Source of the DNA: Nemertoderma westbladi
Taxonomy: Eukaryota > Xenacoelomorpha > Nemertodermatida > Nemertodermatidae
DNA length: 64,000 nucleotides
Assembly: GCA_032718475.1 (NCBI GenBank)
Contig: JAUCBJ010004612.1
Location: forward strand, 1-64,000
Direction of reading: 5' to 3'
Made by a program: the position numbers and the translations under genes. Of this stretch, positions 44,618 to 56,766 are shown in pieces (position 1 is the first letter of the stretch; the number at the start of each line of letters is the position of its first letter). The notes under the pieces were generated by a model that was not told where the DNA came from, ran no database searches, and saw nothing but the letters and a program-made list of their open reading frames with translations.

Positions 44618-45680
44618 TCAAACGGGGTTTTCGCGTTGTTTCAGTTGGAAAAATAAAATGTCTCTCTCCGTGTCCCATTTCAGTCCAAGGGTTTTAGTTT
44701 CGGGGAGATCGTCCTTAATGAGGTCAAGATCTTTAACACTTCGGTCTTCCACTCTGATCGATTCCAGGAATTCACGGGAGTTACTAGTGAATTTGGTTAG
44801 ACGAAATCCACCTTGTTGTAGGCACTCTACCATTCCCTTGGCAACATCGATTGCTTCTTCTACTGATGGGAGGGACTTTAGGTTGTCATCCATGTAAATA
44901 TCCCGTTTGATGTTGTCGATAACCGCTTTAGAGAAGGCATCTCTATTATCATCGGCAGTGGTGCGCACTACCGAACAAGCGTTCGAGGGGCTAGATATGA
45001 TCTCGAAAGCCTGGATGGTCATCCAGTACTCCACCGGTTCTCGGTTGAGGTTTCCTTCCTGCCACCACAGAAATCGTAGGCTATCACAATACCTAGGTAA
45101 CGCTTTAACTTGTAGAAACATGCCTTCATTGTTAGAGGCGAAGGCGATAGAATATTGCCAGAGTCATAATAATATCCCCAATAAAGGTCCCGGCAACAGT
45201 TCAGAATTTAGGGAATGTCCCATATAAAGGGCGGAGCCGTCGAATACTACCCGGACTTCATCTGGTTTACCGGGCTTAGGAACGTAATGATGTGTCAAGT
45301 AATACGTTCTTTCCGTTTTGTGTGTTTCCTCCGGAACTCGCTCCGCGTATCCTTTATCGATAAATTTCTTTAATTGCGTCTTATACATCTCTTTGGCTCG
45401 ATCGTTAGATGATAAGCGCCAATGCAGTTGTTCGATTCTTTTGATGGCTAAAGGTCGGTTATTAACAAAGCTGGGTTCCCTCCGCCTAAAGGGAAGACCA
45501 ATCTTGTAATGACCCTCCTCCTTAATATAACGAATAGTCGTTACCTGAATTTGTTTGGCCCTCTCTTCCTCGACTGATGACGCTTTATCGTAGGAATTAG
45601 GCTCTACAGCTTCCTGGGTAAAGAATCACACTGCTTGTTCATCACGTAACTTATTGTTGTATTGCTCTACTACCTCATTA
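44618..45680 (-). pseudogene. BEL-3 reverse transcriptase
   Basis: Two main pieces: 45164-45388 (YKTQLKKFIDKGYAERVPEE; KPGKPDEVRVVFDGSA) and 44618-45121, which includes IYMDDNLKSLPSVEEA with both catalytic Asp of the Y-x-D-D box, and the typical LGLKWDTERD downstream. A frame break near 45130-45160 removes the middle of the fingers/palm. Confidence 0.87.
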
Positions 45681-45905
45681 AGTTCGTTGTCGCCATAAGT
45701 CAGTATTTAGTTCGTTATTTTGACATATAACATTATACAGATTTAATTGATTGGTCCAAGTTTGATTCTCTGTGAGGAGTTCGATGGTGTTATCCTTGTC
45801 GTATAGGGTCTGGATATCATCGTTGTCTGAGGAGCATGAATTTCCCTCAGCTAGGATTTCCTCGTCTTTCACGGTTTCCACACACTCCGTTACCTGTGGA
45901 CTTGC

Positions 45906-46800
45906 TCACTTTCTAATCTTTCTTTCAAAAGTGAAATACCAAGCTACTCTAGTTCTTCCCGCATAAGTTTGCAATGGTAGCGGTGGAGCAGGCAGTTTCT
46001 CAATGGTTTCTAGCACTTCGTGCGCATTCTGACAGAGCAGTATTTGTACCCCTGGGTAATCTGTTTTAAATCTGGGGACGTTGTATTGTTGGGCAAAGTT
46101 GTCCTCGTCCCAGTTGTAAGGCTCTACTTGACTAGCAGCAAAGTTTTTTATTGCCACCATTTTAACTAACCTTATACTGTCCTCGCCTGATTCGTCCTGG
46201 GGAGTCGACAACGATCCTATGTAGAAATCCGTGGATAGAGTAGATTTCCATACCTGCATAATCCCGGATAGATTCAGTTTGGTTTGGAATCTTTTTTGAC
46301 CAGCTAATATATCCTCGGCCAGATCTTTATCTATAAAGCCTGTACTACCTGAATCAAGGAGGGCATTGACTATAAGGCTCTTACCTTGTCCATGTACTCT
46401 AAGCTGCACCACTGGGAACTCTCTGATGCCGACAGATGGTTGCAAAACCTTCCATGAGGGCTGTCGATCCGGAATGGGTAGTTGGGATTCCTCTCCATCA
46501 GTCGCTGCCTCATAAGTAAGGGCTCAATATACGGCTGTGATCATATAACAGGATTCATTTTCATCAGAAAACTCATCCGTATGGAATCCTTCCATCTCCG
46601 AACTCTGGTCTGTACCGCTCCCATCACTGAACTGTACATGCAGTTCTGGTTCACTTACCTTATCGAACTCAGTGTGCAGTAGGATGTGATGTTTCGCTCC
46701 ACACTTAGCACACCTCACGTCTGAGTAACAGCTTTTTCTTTGATGTCCTCTTCTGAGGCAATTGTAACATAACCTTTCATCCCACTACGCCCACTATCAC
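45906..46800 (-). pseudogene. BEL-3 protease and zinc knuckles
   Basis: 45906-46445 carries the retroviral-type aspartic protease: VNALLDSGSTGFIDKDLAED with a canonical D-S-G. Just upstream, in another frame at 46670-46790, are CYNCLRRGHQRKSC (a C-X2-C-X4-H-X4-C knuckle) and CAKCGAKHHILLH. A stop at 46524 and a frame change separate the two. Confidence 0.85.
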
Positions 46801-47560
46801 ACACTACGTCTATCCTTTAATTCTTTCCTTAAGAATTCCTCACAACCACTCAAGCGATGGGGCCCTTCGCACAATACACACTTAGGTTTCATGTTACTTA
46901 CCTTAACTTGCATGGTGTTTTGTACGCTAACTCTTTCTTCGGGCTTCCTACCAGGAATTCTCTTGGGAGACGTAGGAGGAGTTCTGAGTTGTTCTCCCTT
47001 GCTACTAGTTCGAAACTTGGGTTTATTTATGTCCTTACCTTTACTCGTATAATAAGTTCTTTCGGTGCCTTTGCCACTATCTTTGTCATAAGACATTTGA
47101 CTCTCATAATTGGTATAACACACTGGTGTTATCTTTCTCCTAGTAACAGGTTTCTCACTTGCCTTGGTTTCCGGAGTCTTTTCTCTAGACTGTTTTATTA
47201 GCTGTAATCTTACCTCTCCGTTTAAGAACGACATAAGGTCCTCCATGGTTGGATCTCTCTGCTGTTGGTCCATCAAGTATAGAACCTTTTTGTCCCAACA
47301 AGTACCTACTCCACCCTTTGGCAAAGTTGACACTACGGCTCCTACAACCATAGAACTTTGGTATTCATGAGACGTACCCAACCAGTCTAACTGTCTACAG
47401 ATCTCCTGAATCTCATCGGAAAACTCTATAATCCCATTGCAGGAAACTTCCTGGGCGCTATTGCTAGGAAACTTCCTGGGCGCTACTAATTTCGCATACA
47501 GATATCTAGCTATGTTAGTCCTATTATCACACCTGATGTTAAGTGTATCCCAGACTTGTC
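46797..47560 (-). pseudogene. gag: BEL-3 Gag, C-terminal part
   Basis: Gag after the first MITE: from RQVWDTLNIRCDNRTNIARY at the TTAA through PTMEDLMSFLNGEVRLQLIK to a basic Ser/Pro-rich region before the knuckles (CVLCEGPHRLSGCEEFL). A 24-25 bp direct duplication (GGAAACTTCCTGGGCGCTA twice, 47441-47480) disturbs the frame. Confidence 0.75.
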
Positions 47561-47564
47561 TTAA

Positions 47565-49108
47565 CCCTATTAGTACCGGGCTATAAAATGTTGTACAAAT
47601 ACCGGGGGGGGGGGGGGGGGGGTCATATTGACCCCCCCCCCCTCTAAATTCTACAAATATTTACGAAAACGTCTGATTTTTTGTTTGTACGTAGGTATCA
47701 CTTGTCTCGATCCGACCGAAAAAAATGTACTGGGGTGGTTATATTGCAGCACCAAAATTACAAGTAGTGCAAAATTTGAAAGTTACATTTTCGGCTAATT
47801 ATTTTTCAATACAGGTTTTCTGGGGTGCAAAATACATTGGAAAATATTTAAAAATGATATGATTACTATAAATGGCTGTTTAGTCCTCTCTGCGTAGGAA
47901 AAAATGAAAAAAACAAGTAACCAGCACTTTTCAGTTAGAACACAAAATTTTTAATTCACTTATACGATGCTATAAATTCACATTTTCAGGTTTTCGAGGG
48001 CGCTGATTCTAATGGAATATATTTCTAATATGCCAGATCATTGCTACTTGTATTTTTCGGCGCAATTTGGCAATTTTTGGTGCTAGGGCCAAATTTCGTA
48101 CCCATCACCAAAAAGTACAAGTTTGCGATGTCCAGTGCTTTTTTTATGGATTCCATCGGATTCAGGACCCTCATAAACACGTATAACGCAAGAAACAAGG
48201 TGATACTATCTCCTGATCAATTTGCATATTTTCCAAAATTTGGTGCTGGCACAACAATTTTCACCCACTGGCGAAAAATACAAGTTTGAGAACTCTTATG
48301 AAATTTTTACTGATTCCATTGAATTCAGAACCATCACAAACCCGTATAACGCAAGAAACAAGGTGACACAATCAATTGATATATTTGATGGTTTTCAAAA
48401 TTTGGTGCTAGCACCACATTTTGCACCCATATCCGAAAAATACAAGTTTGAGATGTCTAGTTCGATAATTATATATTCCATTGAATTCAGAACAGCCATA
48501 AACCTCTAAAACGCAAGAAATAAATTGTCACAAGCAATTTTATCTATTGAATGAATTTTCAAAATTTTGTGCTAGCACCAAAATTTGCACACAGCACCGA
48601 AAAATACAAATTTGATACGCTTGGTGCAACTCGTATATATTTCATCGAATCCAAAACCCCAAAAAACCTCAATTGCGTAAAAAACAAGTTTCAAACAATC
48701 AATTTACAAAATTGACATAATTCAAAATTTGGTGCTGGCACCAAAATTAGGCACCCACCGAAAAAAACAAGTTTGGAATTTCTAAATCAATTTATATGAA
48801 TTCCATCCAATTTCTAACACCAAAAAACCGGTGTAAATCAAAAATAGAGATGTTACAATTCATATTTAATGAAATGTAATTTTCAAAAAACGTCTCAAAA
48901 AAAGTGCCAAAAGTAGGGTTAAAATATGGTGCTATAACTCGAAAAGTACCCAATATTTTTGAAAACGGTTTTCACTACTAGGAAGACAATAGATTTTTAG
49001 GAAAAGTCATAAAATTTCAGATTCCCAACTGCGTTTGTTTCAGAATTATAATAAAAAAACCACGGGGGGGGGGTCATATTGACCCCCCCCCCCCCGGGTT
49101 TAATAGGG
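47565..49108 (+). mobile_element. 1.55-kb MITE, copy A (complete)
   Basis: 1544 bp between TTAA at 47561-47564 and 49109-49112, inserted in BEL-3 gag. Inverted ends CCCTATTAGTACCGGG and CCCTATTAAACCCGGG. Just inside each end sits a hairpin of a G run, TCA, a three-base loop, TGA and a C run. The interior has five palindromes at regular ~163-bp spacing. No transposase. Gag reading matches on the two sides of the TTAA. Confidence 0.93.
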
Positions 49109-49112
49109 TTAA

Positions 49113-50258
49113 TCCGTCAGGATTTCCAATAAACTTTAACGCCATTAACTTGGGAGGACCCTCCAAGCACTCGATGAGGAATCGTAGTTTCTCTCCATTA
49201 TTGGATAGTACAGAGTTTTGTATATTATCTTTGTAATATTCATTAAAAGGTAACCATTTCATCTCATCTCCATTAAACTTGACAACCTCTCCCACCTTTA
49301 CAGCTTGACGAGCTTCCGTGCTAGCCATCTGACGCGTGAAACTCTTTAGAGCCATCGTATTATTTAATATTGAATTATCGGTATATAAATTTCTCGGATT
49401 ATTATCAGATCGGTATGGGATATCATTATCAACAGGTTTATTAATAGGGTTTACTATAGGAGTTTCTACTTCACTAGCAGTATAGATGCGTGTAGGCTCC
49501 ATCTCCATACCTTGCGCATGAGATACTTCAGGCCTAAAGGGCTGACACACTGTTACAGGGGGTGGTGGTATACCCATTTATATATTGACTAATTTATCGC
49601 GTTCGATAGCGATGTGTTGCTGCACTTCTTGCAACTCTATTTTACTGTCTTGTACTGTTTCCTTTAATAATTGAACAGTTCCTTCTAAATCTCGGACTTG
49701 TTCAGTAGATTTAGCCATGGTTTGGGCTAATTGTCCGAGTAACTCTTTTAACTCCTGCCACCCTTCCTCCATCTACTCTACCGCTGGGGTAACTGGATGG
49801 CATATGGGGGCCACAGGGGATATTCCTTTTAGGAATAAATTTTTCTCGGTATTAATACCAGTCTGAGACTCTGGTAGTTGTCTACTGACCAAGGGAAGTT
49901 TGGTACTGTATAAAGGGAATTCAGAGTTGAGTTCAGGCAGCAAAAGGGTCTCTCTCCATTAAAGGAGTAGCTTTGATAGCAGGCCTAATTATTTCTGGCT
50001 CATCTACTATAGTAGGGAGTCTATCTGCTCGTATAACTTGAGTTATTGATTCTCTATCTCTTAAGTCTACATTAGCTAATTCCCTTCTCATCGGGGGGGG
50101 TTATGTAACTTATGTCCTTTGGGCGCTCTTCTACGTCCGTTTGAATGGGATTTGTTACTTCTATACTCGGAATTAGTGGTAGTACCTTCGTCCGAGGAAG
50201 TAAATCCATGTCTTCTAGGAGTAGATCGACTTAGGAGTTGCATCTGAGTCGCTGCCCT
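49113..50258 (-). pseudogene. gag: BEL-3 Gag, middle part
   Basis: Sequence between the two MITEs. 49578-49772 is a short coiled coil (ELLGQLAQTMAKSTEQVRDL); 49113-49577 has the start of the BEL gag domain (VVKFNGDEMKWLPFNEYYK) and runs into MITE A at its TTAA. 49780-50258 holds Arg/Ser-rich linker sequence in more than one frame. Confidence 0.75.
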
Positions 50259-50262
50259 TTAA

Positions 50263-51821
50263 CCCTATTAGTACCGGGCTATAAAATGTTGTACAAATAC
50301 CGGGGGGGGGGGGGGTCATATTGACCCCCCCCCCCTCTAAAATCTACAAATATTTACGAAAACGTCTGATTTTTTGTTGGTACGTAGGTATCACTTGTCT
50401 GGATCCGACCGAAAAAAAAATTTTCGAAAAAATGTACTGGGGTGGTTATATTGCAGCACCAAAATTACAAGTAGTGCACAATTTTCACAAAATTTGAAAG
50501 TTACATTTTCGGCTAAATATTTTTAATACAGGTTTTCTGGGGTGCAAAATACATTGGAAAATATTAAAAAATGATATGATTACTATAAATGGCTGTTTAG
50601 TCCTCACTGCGTAGGAAAAAAATGAAAAAAACAAGTAACCAGCACTTTTCAGTTAGAACACAAAATTTTTAATTCACTTATACGATGCTATAAATTCACA
50701 TTTTCAGGTTTTCGAGGGCGCTGATTCTAATGGAATACATTTCTAATATGCCAGATGATTGCTACTTGTTTTTTTCGGCGTAATTTGGCAAATTTTGGTG
50801 CTAGCACCAAATTTCGTACCCATCACCAAAAAGTACAAGTTTGCGATGTCCAGTGCTGTTTTTATTGATTCCATCGGATTCAGGACCCTCATAAACCCGT
50901 ATAACGCAAGAAACAAGGCGATACTATCTGCTTATCAATTTGCATATTTTCCAAAATTTGGTGCTGGCACAACAATTTTCACCCACCGGCGAAAAATACA
51001 AGTTTGAGAACTCTTATGAAATTTTTACTGATTCCATTGAATTCAGAACCATCACAAACCCGTATAACGCAAGAAACAAGGTGACACAATCAATTGATAT
51101 ATTTGATGGTTTTCAAAATTTGGTGCTAGCACCACATTTTGCACCCACATCCGAAAAATACAAGTTTGAGATGTCCAGTTCGATAATTATATTTTCCATT
51201 GAATTCAGAACAGCCATAAACCTCTACACCGCAAGAAATAAATTGTCACAAGCAATTTTATCTATTGAATGGATTTTCAAAATTTCGTGCTAGCACCAAA
51301 ATTTGCACACAGCACCGAAAAATACAAGTTTGATACGCTTGGTGCAACTCGTATATATTTCATCGAATCCAGAACCCCAAAAAACCCCAATTACGTAAAA
51401 AACAAGTTTCAAACAATCAATTTACAAAATTGACTTATTTCAAAATTTGGTGCTGGCACCAAAATTTGGCACCCACCGAAAAAAACAAGTTTGAAATTTC
51501 TAAATCAATTTATATGAATTCCATCCAATTTCTAACACCAAAAAACCGGTGTAAATCAAAAATAGAGATGTTACAATTAATATTTAATGAAATGTATTTT
51601 TCAAAAAACGTCTCAAAAAAAGTGCCAAAAGTAGGGTTAAAAAATGGTGCTATAACTCGAAAAGTACCCAATATTTTTGAAAACGGTTTTCACTACTAGG
51701 AAGACAATAGATTTTTAGGAAAAGTCATAAAATTTCAGATTCCCAACTGCGTTTGTTTCAGAATTATAATAAAAAAACCACGGGAGGGGTCATATTGACC
51801 CCCCCCCCGGGTTTAATAGGG
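50263..51821 (+). mobile_element. 1.55-kb MITE, copy B (complete)
   Basis: 1559 bp between TTAA at 50259-50262 and 51822-51825, same orientation as copy A. Palindrome centres near 50803, 50965, 51127, 51291 and 51455, spaced 162-164 bp. G/C-run hairpins near both ends; the right one is shorter than in copy A. Confidence 0.93.
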
Positions 51822-51825
51822 TTAA

Positions 51826-53079
51826 GTTCTACTTCTGTCGCTGCCGCCTTTCGATCAACTTCTGCCGCTGCCGCCTTTCGATCAACTTCCGCCACTGCCG
51901 CCTTTCGATCAACTTCCGCTGCTGCAGCCTTTAATTCTGCCTCAGCGGCTGCAGCTATTTTCCTATCTTCTATTAATCCTTTCTTTATTTGCTCCTCCTT
52001 GTCCATCTCGATGATAATGTTTTCATCTATTTTAGCCTGCTCCGCCACTAGCATCTCAGAATCCAATGAGTTCAAAATTAAGTTGGCTGCTTCACTATTG
52101 GGGTGAAGTCCGGCTAGATGTCTCCTTAGACAAATCAGACAAATAGATGTCAATAGCATCCTTCTTTGGTGGTTTTTTGGATACCGCCTCGCTTTCCCCA
52201 TGGGAGAAGATTGCATCTATTGATTCTCTGTAGGCTAGTTGTTCTGCTATCTGAGCCTTCCATTGGGTTGTTTCCTTGAACCTTAACATTCACTCGTTGG
52301 AACAAAGTCTTTACTGCCACCTGCAGTGATGTGACTTCTCTTCGAGGCTTCTTCAAACGCAGAAAGGATTAATCTGATCCTCAGTTTCCGTTCTCTCACT
52401 TGGTATAGCAGTTCTCCCTGCTCTGGAGGTTCCAGTTGTCCTCGGAATAACTGGGTTTCCATTCATCCCACGGAGTTGAAGAATCCTTGGACATATCTGG
52501 CTGCCGATATCTTCCATACAGCGGGATCTCTGGTATCTCTAACTACGCCCAGGCAGCTTCGGATAAGTTGAACGGGAGTTCGGGTCCAGGAAAGTTCCAT
52601 TGAGTTTCCACATAGACTTTAATTCCTCGAGCGGGTATCCGGCGTAACTATCTCTGGTTGACCGCTTATTTCTCGTCCAGTCCGCTTGATGTTCTTCTAT
52701 GGCTAGAAGAACTCGGGTGAGCACTGCCCCAGGAAGAATCAGGAGTGGATCAGGGTAAACCACTTCTTCCATCTTTGATCCGATCTCGGGCATTAACTCT
52801 TCTGTGCTGGAACCAGAGTTACTGAGTGGTTGAGAAATAACCTCTCGGTCAGAGCACTGCTGCTGTTCTACAGCCGTCGCTTGGTCTCGCTTAACTTGAG
52901 CCCTAGTGCCTACAATAGTGCTTCACTAACCTAGTGTCCGACACAACTACTATAGGGATGACCTTTCTTACAGTAGGAGGGGACTTAGACCTCGGTTGGG
53001 GCCTTTCTATACTTTGATCTGGGTCACAGATCGTCTGTTCCAAAAGACTATCTGACATTGTTTGTTTTGGGTCAGACAT
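51826..53079 (-). pseudogene. gag: BEL-3 Gag, N-terminal part
   Basis: Most likely start ATG 53079 (MSDPKQTMSDSLLEQTI). The frame shifts near 52915 and continues to SMWKLNGTFLDPNSRSTYPK (52539-52793), then more broken frames. 51826-52140 encodes a coiled coil that ends in four copies of a ten-residue unit (AEVDRKAAAA type; 30-bp DNA repeat at 51830-51925). MITE B is inserted right after it. Confidence 0.7.
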
Positions 53080-54746
53080 AATTTATTTACAGTTGAATGC
53101 CTATCATGATAATAACAGTAAAGTAAGTCTAGGGCAAATCAGTATCAACTGTCAGTCTCGTAGTTACCAAATATTGTTACTCAATGTAACGTGGGTAGAT
53201 ATCGAGTGTTAGAATATCGGTATACACCTATAGTATATATAACAGTATTACTACAGACTAGGATCAATCACTGAATACCGGTATATAAGTTTAGCCTAAG
53301 TTATATAAATATATAATAAGCTTACTGTAAACAACGATATTGTCAATAATTAAATAATAACTGATTATAACTGATTATATCTGATTTTAGGAATTATTTC
53401 CCTTTACTCTATGACTGATATTAAGCAATAGGTTCAACTGACATTAAGACCTAATTAATGTATAACAGGCATACAGATAGTTCTACTTAACTAAGTTACT
53501 TATCACTACAAATTACTTATTTACAACAGGTTGAGATTACACAATCTCTAAGTAAACAATAATCAAAGTTACACGTACAATTTTTAAGGGTAATTTTACA
53601 GGAATTTTACAAACCAGACTAACAAGAATTTATAATTTCTGGTTCTTACAGACTGACAGAGAATTTACGTAAATTTGAAACCAATAAAGTAGTATTCACC
53701 AGATATGTGTTGACCAGATAAGGAAATGCCACCGTCTGACAGCTTATAGTATACACTATAAACAAACGTACCCGGAGTGTCCTATACCTAGAGATTAATT
53801 ATTGAAGCCTAAAGCTAATGGACCTATTAACCACGTTACAACACAAATATACTTAGTACACACTAAATTAACTTTCAGGAAAGCGCTGTACTCTAAACCC
53901 TAGATTAGATACTAGCTCTTATACAACATATAACTTGCAGTGAAATATACGTGAACAGCTAAAAGAACCACAGCATCTGCTGGAGTGACTGGAGTATTTA
54001 GTCTTAATCATCCGATGCTAAAGAAATCACCAGTCTGTCCTACGCCAGTAGTAGGAGAAGAAGTGTCCCCACCATAGTCCTCCCTAGCTTGGGCTATGGG
54101 CATTCCATTCGGAGGCCTTTACAAAATGCCAAATTCCGGTGCTAAATTGCGGTGCGCGCCATATGTCACCATTGGCAGTTGCCATCAACCAATCGTAGCG
54201 TAGCCTAACCTCGCGATGCCCGCCTTACTCGACTACTGACTAACTAACCCTAATGTTATTCACCTTTTCGCCACGTTACTACCAAGCTACCACCACTATA
54301 CTGTATATGGTGACGACAACGACAATGTGGCCATCTACACGCATCACGCATATTATATATTATATTATATCGATTGCCAACTCCTCGACTGCTGTCGCCA
54401 AACCAACAAACCAACCAACCAGCCAGTATGATACATGAAATTCCGCCACGTTCCAGCTACGCGTATACGAGCATTAGTGATTATTATTATTATTACGCAG
54501 AACCAAATAATTTTTGATTATACAGTAGTTCCCTACCGGCTAATCAACCAATCAATAAACCGAATTTAGGCTATTTCTCAGTTTAAGACCTGTATTATTT
54601 TTGAAAATATCTTATATATAATCTCTTGCTTTAATCACAATTAATCATTTGTAATGGTTTTAGTTTAAAAGTTTTTACTTTGTTTGTTTGTTTGATTTAC
54701 AATTACTTTGTTTGTTTGTTTGATTTACAATAAAATAAATTAAATA
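53080..54746. other. Gap between BEL-3 and the Polinton genes
   Basis: About 1.67 kb, AT-rich. A candidate BEL-3 primer-binding site lies at 53152-53169 (element strand starts TGGTAACTACGAG), and a TGTTACTCAATG at 53175 could open a 5' LTR, but no second LTR copy was found to prove it. The left end of the Polinton should also lie here; its inverted repeat cannot be recognised without the right end. Near 54676-54735 the phrase TTTGTTTGTTTGATTTACAA occurs twice just before the first Polinton ORF. Confidence 0.45.
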
Positions 54747-55154
54747 ATGTCTTCTGATTCCGATATGGTTATGCCAATAGTAAGGCATTCATTTTTTGCA
54801 GAAGATGGTGAAGCCTATATTGTTATTGATTATACAATTTACCGTCGGGGAGATGATAAATATAAAATTGAGTTTTCTGAAAAAGCCAGGAAAGTTTTAA
54901 GCTCAATTGATATTGATGCTTCTGATAATAGTATTCATCTCTTAGATTACAACCTGAAAGTTGAGCATGAGGGAAAATTAATCAATATCTTACTATTATC
55001 CATGATAGAGGGGTTAATTGTTATTACACAATACAACGAAGCTGGTGAAAAGTTTGAAATACGGCTAAATCGGCATAGCCCCTACAAAATTATGTCTTTC
55101 TTTATTGTAATGATTTCAAAAGAATCCTTTGTCGAAACTGAAGAATCAACATAA
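54747..55154 (+). CDS. Polinton ORF of unknown function
   Basis: 135 residues, acidic, no transmembrane segment, no cysteine motif. It starts MSSDSDMVMPIVRHSFFAED and ends ESFVETEEST. Alternating strand-like hydrophobic segments (AYIVIDYTIY, NILLLSMIEGLIVITQY) suggest a small beta-rich fold. I do not recognise a family. It is first in the collinear gene block, 221 bp before the RING gene, so probably an accessory protein of the element. Confidence 0.6.
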   Translation: MSSDSDMVMPIVRHSFFAEDGEAYIVIDYTIYRRGDDKYKIEFSEKARKVLSSIDIDASDNSIHLLDYNLKVEHEGKLINILLLSMIEGLIVITQYNEAGEKFEIRLNRHSPYKIMSFFIVMISKESFVETEEST

Positions 55155-55375
55155 TGTTGAATATGTTGATAATATCATTGATTCTTGACTTTTCCCACTA
55201 TATTATAAATATTTTATGATTATTTATAAAATTTTGATGTTTTTAATTATGAAAAAAAAAACATCAAATTTTAAATAATCGAAAATTGTAGTAGTAATTG
55301 CATATACAGTATAACAGATTTGTTTGTTGTTGTGTATTGAGGTAATTATTTTCAATTTACTTTAAAATTTCGAAA

Positions 55376-55825
55376 ATGGATATTTTAAATGAAAAATGTC
55401 CAGTTTGCTATTCTAAGTTATTGCAACATCGAGATTATTATAAATGTGAAAATAAACATGCAACTTGCGTACAATGTATTGTACAATATTCCGAAATGAA
55501 TAATTATTGTTCTAAAATTTGTCCTATTTGTCGCGCACCCATATCTAAGTTTAATATAAAGTTGGCAAGATACCAACCCTATTATTGGAAAGAGCTTCGC
55601 AATATAACTTATATTTCTGCGGAAAGTAATGATCCAGGAGATTTATTTACAATATTGGAGAATATTTTTTATAGAAATGTAGTACGACGGTGTTGCTACT
55701 ATATTCCTTATTTTTTTAGCAGCGAACATAAAAAAATCATTAGCGCGAAATTCTCGGGAAGTGATTTCCAAACCGCCGATGTTACCTATCATTATTTCGC
55801 GTATAAAGATGCTCACCATGCTTGA
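55376..55825 (+). CDS. RING-finger protein (probable E3 ubiquitin ligase)
   Basis: 149 residues. The N-terminal half is a RING domain with all eight metal ligands: C8, C11, C24, H28, C31, C34, C49 and C52, spaced C-X2-C-X12-C-X3-H-X2-C-X2-C-X14-C-X2-C. The remaining ~95 residues are Tyr/Phe-rich with no recognised domain. RING proteins usually recruit E2 enzymes to ubiquitinate targets, and DNA viruses often use them against host proteins; which substrate is involved here cannot be told. It stands between the unknown ORF and the ATPase with the same orientation and AT-rich composition, so it belongs to the Polinton block. The frame is intact. Confidence 0.85.
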   Translation: MDILNEKCPVCYSKLLQHRDYYKCENKHATCVQCIVQYSEMNNYCSKICPICRAPISKFNIKLARYQPYYWKELRNITYISAESNDPGDLFTILENIFYRNVVRRCCYYIPYFFSSEHKKIISAKFSGSDFQTADVTYHYFAYKDAHHA

Positions 55826-56048
55826 AATTACATTGAAAATGAGTCTATACTATAATTGGAAATAGCACCTTTTGTTGCAGCGAGCGTCACATACTGTAGT
55901 TGTGTCATATGTTAATTAAATATACAGTACTCTAATATTGTAGTTGCATCAATTATTGTTATATACATAGTAATGGTGATGGTTTATTGATATTGATATT
56001 TATATTATATTATATTGTATTGTTGATATATCTTAATAATAATAATAA

Positions 56049-56729
56049 ATGGCTGACTTTAATTCAGGTCCATATAATTTAAACTTTCAAATGGGAACGA
56101 GTATGATAATTTCTGGCCCATCTGGTTCTGGAAAGTCAACATTTGTGAGCAATTTAATTAAACACAAGAATGGTTGTTTCAACGAAGCCCCCTTGCGAGT
56201 ATTGTATTGTTACGGGAGCAGTCCCCCAACTATTCCTGGTATTACTCACCTTTACAAAGGTTTGCCAGAAAATATAGATAGTTTAGTGAATAGTCGAGAT
56301 TTATTAATTATAGATGATTTATTAACAGAAACTGAGTCCAGTACAGCTTTAACTGTATTGTTTACTAAGGTAGCTCATCATTCCAATATATTTATTTGTT
56401 TTATAACGCAAAACATGTTTTACGGTGGGAAGCATAACCGCACAAGATCAATTAATAGCCATACTTTAGTATTAATGAAAAATCCGCGAGACAGTTTATC
56501 GGTTTTAAATTTCGCGAAGCAGATGTTACCAGGGCAGACCAAATTTTTAGTAGATTCCTATCAAGATGCGACTATTGAACCATTTTCGCATTTCTTAATT
56601 GATTTACGACAGGAAACACCCGAACATTTAAGATTTAGATCGGATATATTTCGTAATCATAATTGTTACATTAAAAATTACATTGACTATAAACGTAGCG
56701 AAAATAATAATAATAATAATAATAAATAA
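56049..56729 (+). CDS. Genome-packaging ATPase (A32/FtsK-HerA type)
   Basis: 226 residues, intact. Walker A GPSGSGKST at residues 23-31, Walker B LLIIDD at 85-90, and a downstream IFICFITQN strand with a polar end in the place of the sensor motif. This layout and size fit the Polinton/adintovirus packaging ATPase that pumps DNA into the capsid. The ATG is preceded by an AATAATAATAATAA leader, also found before the penton-like gene at 58500. The coding end is an (AAT)n run encoding Asn residues. Confidence 0.92.
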   Translation: MADFNSGPYNLNFQMGTSMIISGPSGSGKSTFVSNLIKHKNGCFNEAPLRVLYCYGSSPPTIPGITHLYKGLPENIDSLVNSRDLLIIDDLLTETESSTALTVLFTKVAHHSNIFICFITQNMFYGGKHNRTRSINSHTLVLMKNPRDSLSVLNFAKQMLPGQTKFLVDSYQDATIEPFSHFLIDLRQETPEHLRFRSDIFRNHNCYIKNYIDYKRSENNNNNNNK

Positions 56730-56766
56730 TTAATATTTTGTAACAATTTTCAATAATGTTGCAACA

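Larger units (their letters stand above)
41990..53079 (-). mobile_element. BEL-3: decayed BEL/Pao element with two nested MITEs
   Basis: Minus-strand gag, protease, RT, RNase H and integrase in BEL/Pao order, broken into at least a dozen frames. Two complete 1.55-kb MITEs (47565-49108 and 50263-51821) lie in gag, each with TTAA on both sides; without them the element is about 8 kb. LTRs were not identified. It is the most decayed of the three BEL elements here. Confidence 0.88.

Noticed and set aside
48041-51699. Repeated peptide (EKYKFE ... FRT ... NPYNARNK) encoded in MITE copies
   Set aside because: The ~163-bp period is not a multiple of three, so each unit falls in a different frame with stops between; the peptide likeness simply mirrors the DNA repeat.
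54000-54746. Left terminal inverted repeat of the Polinton
   Set aside because: Cannot be told apart from flank without the right end of the element, which lies outside the window.
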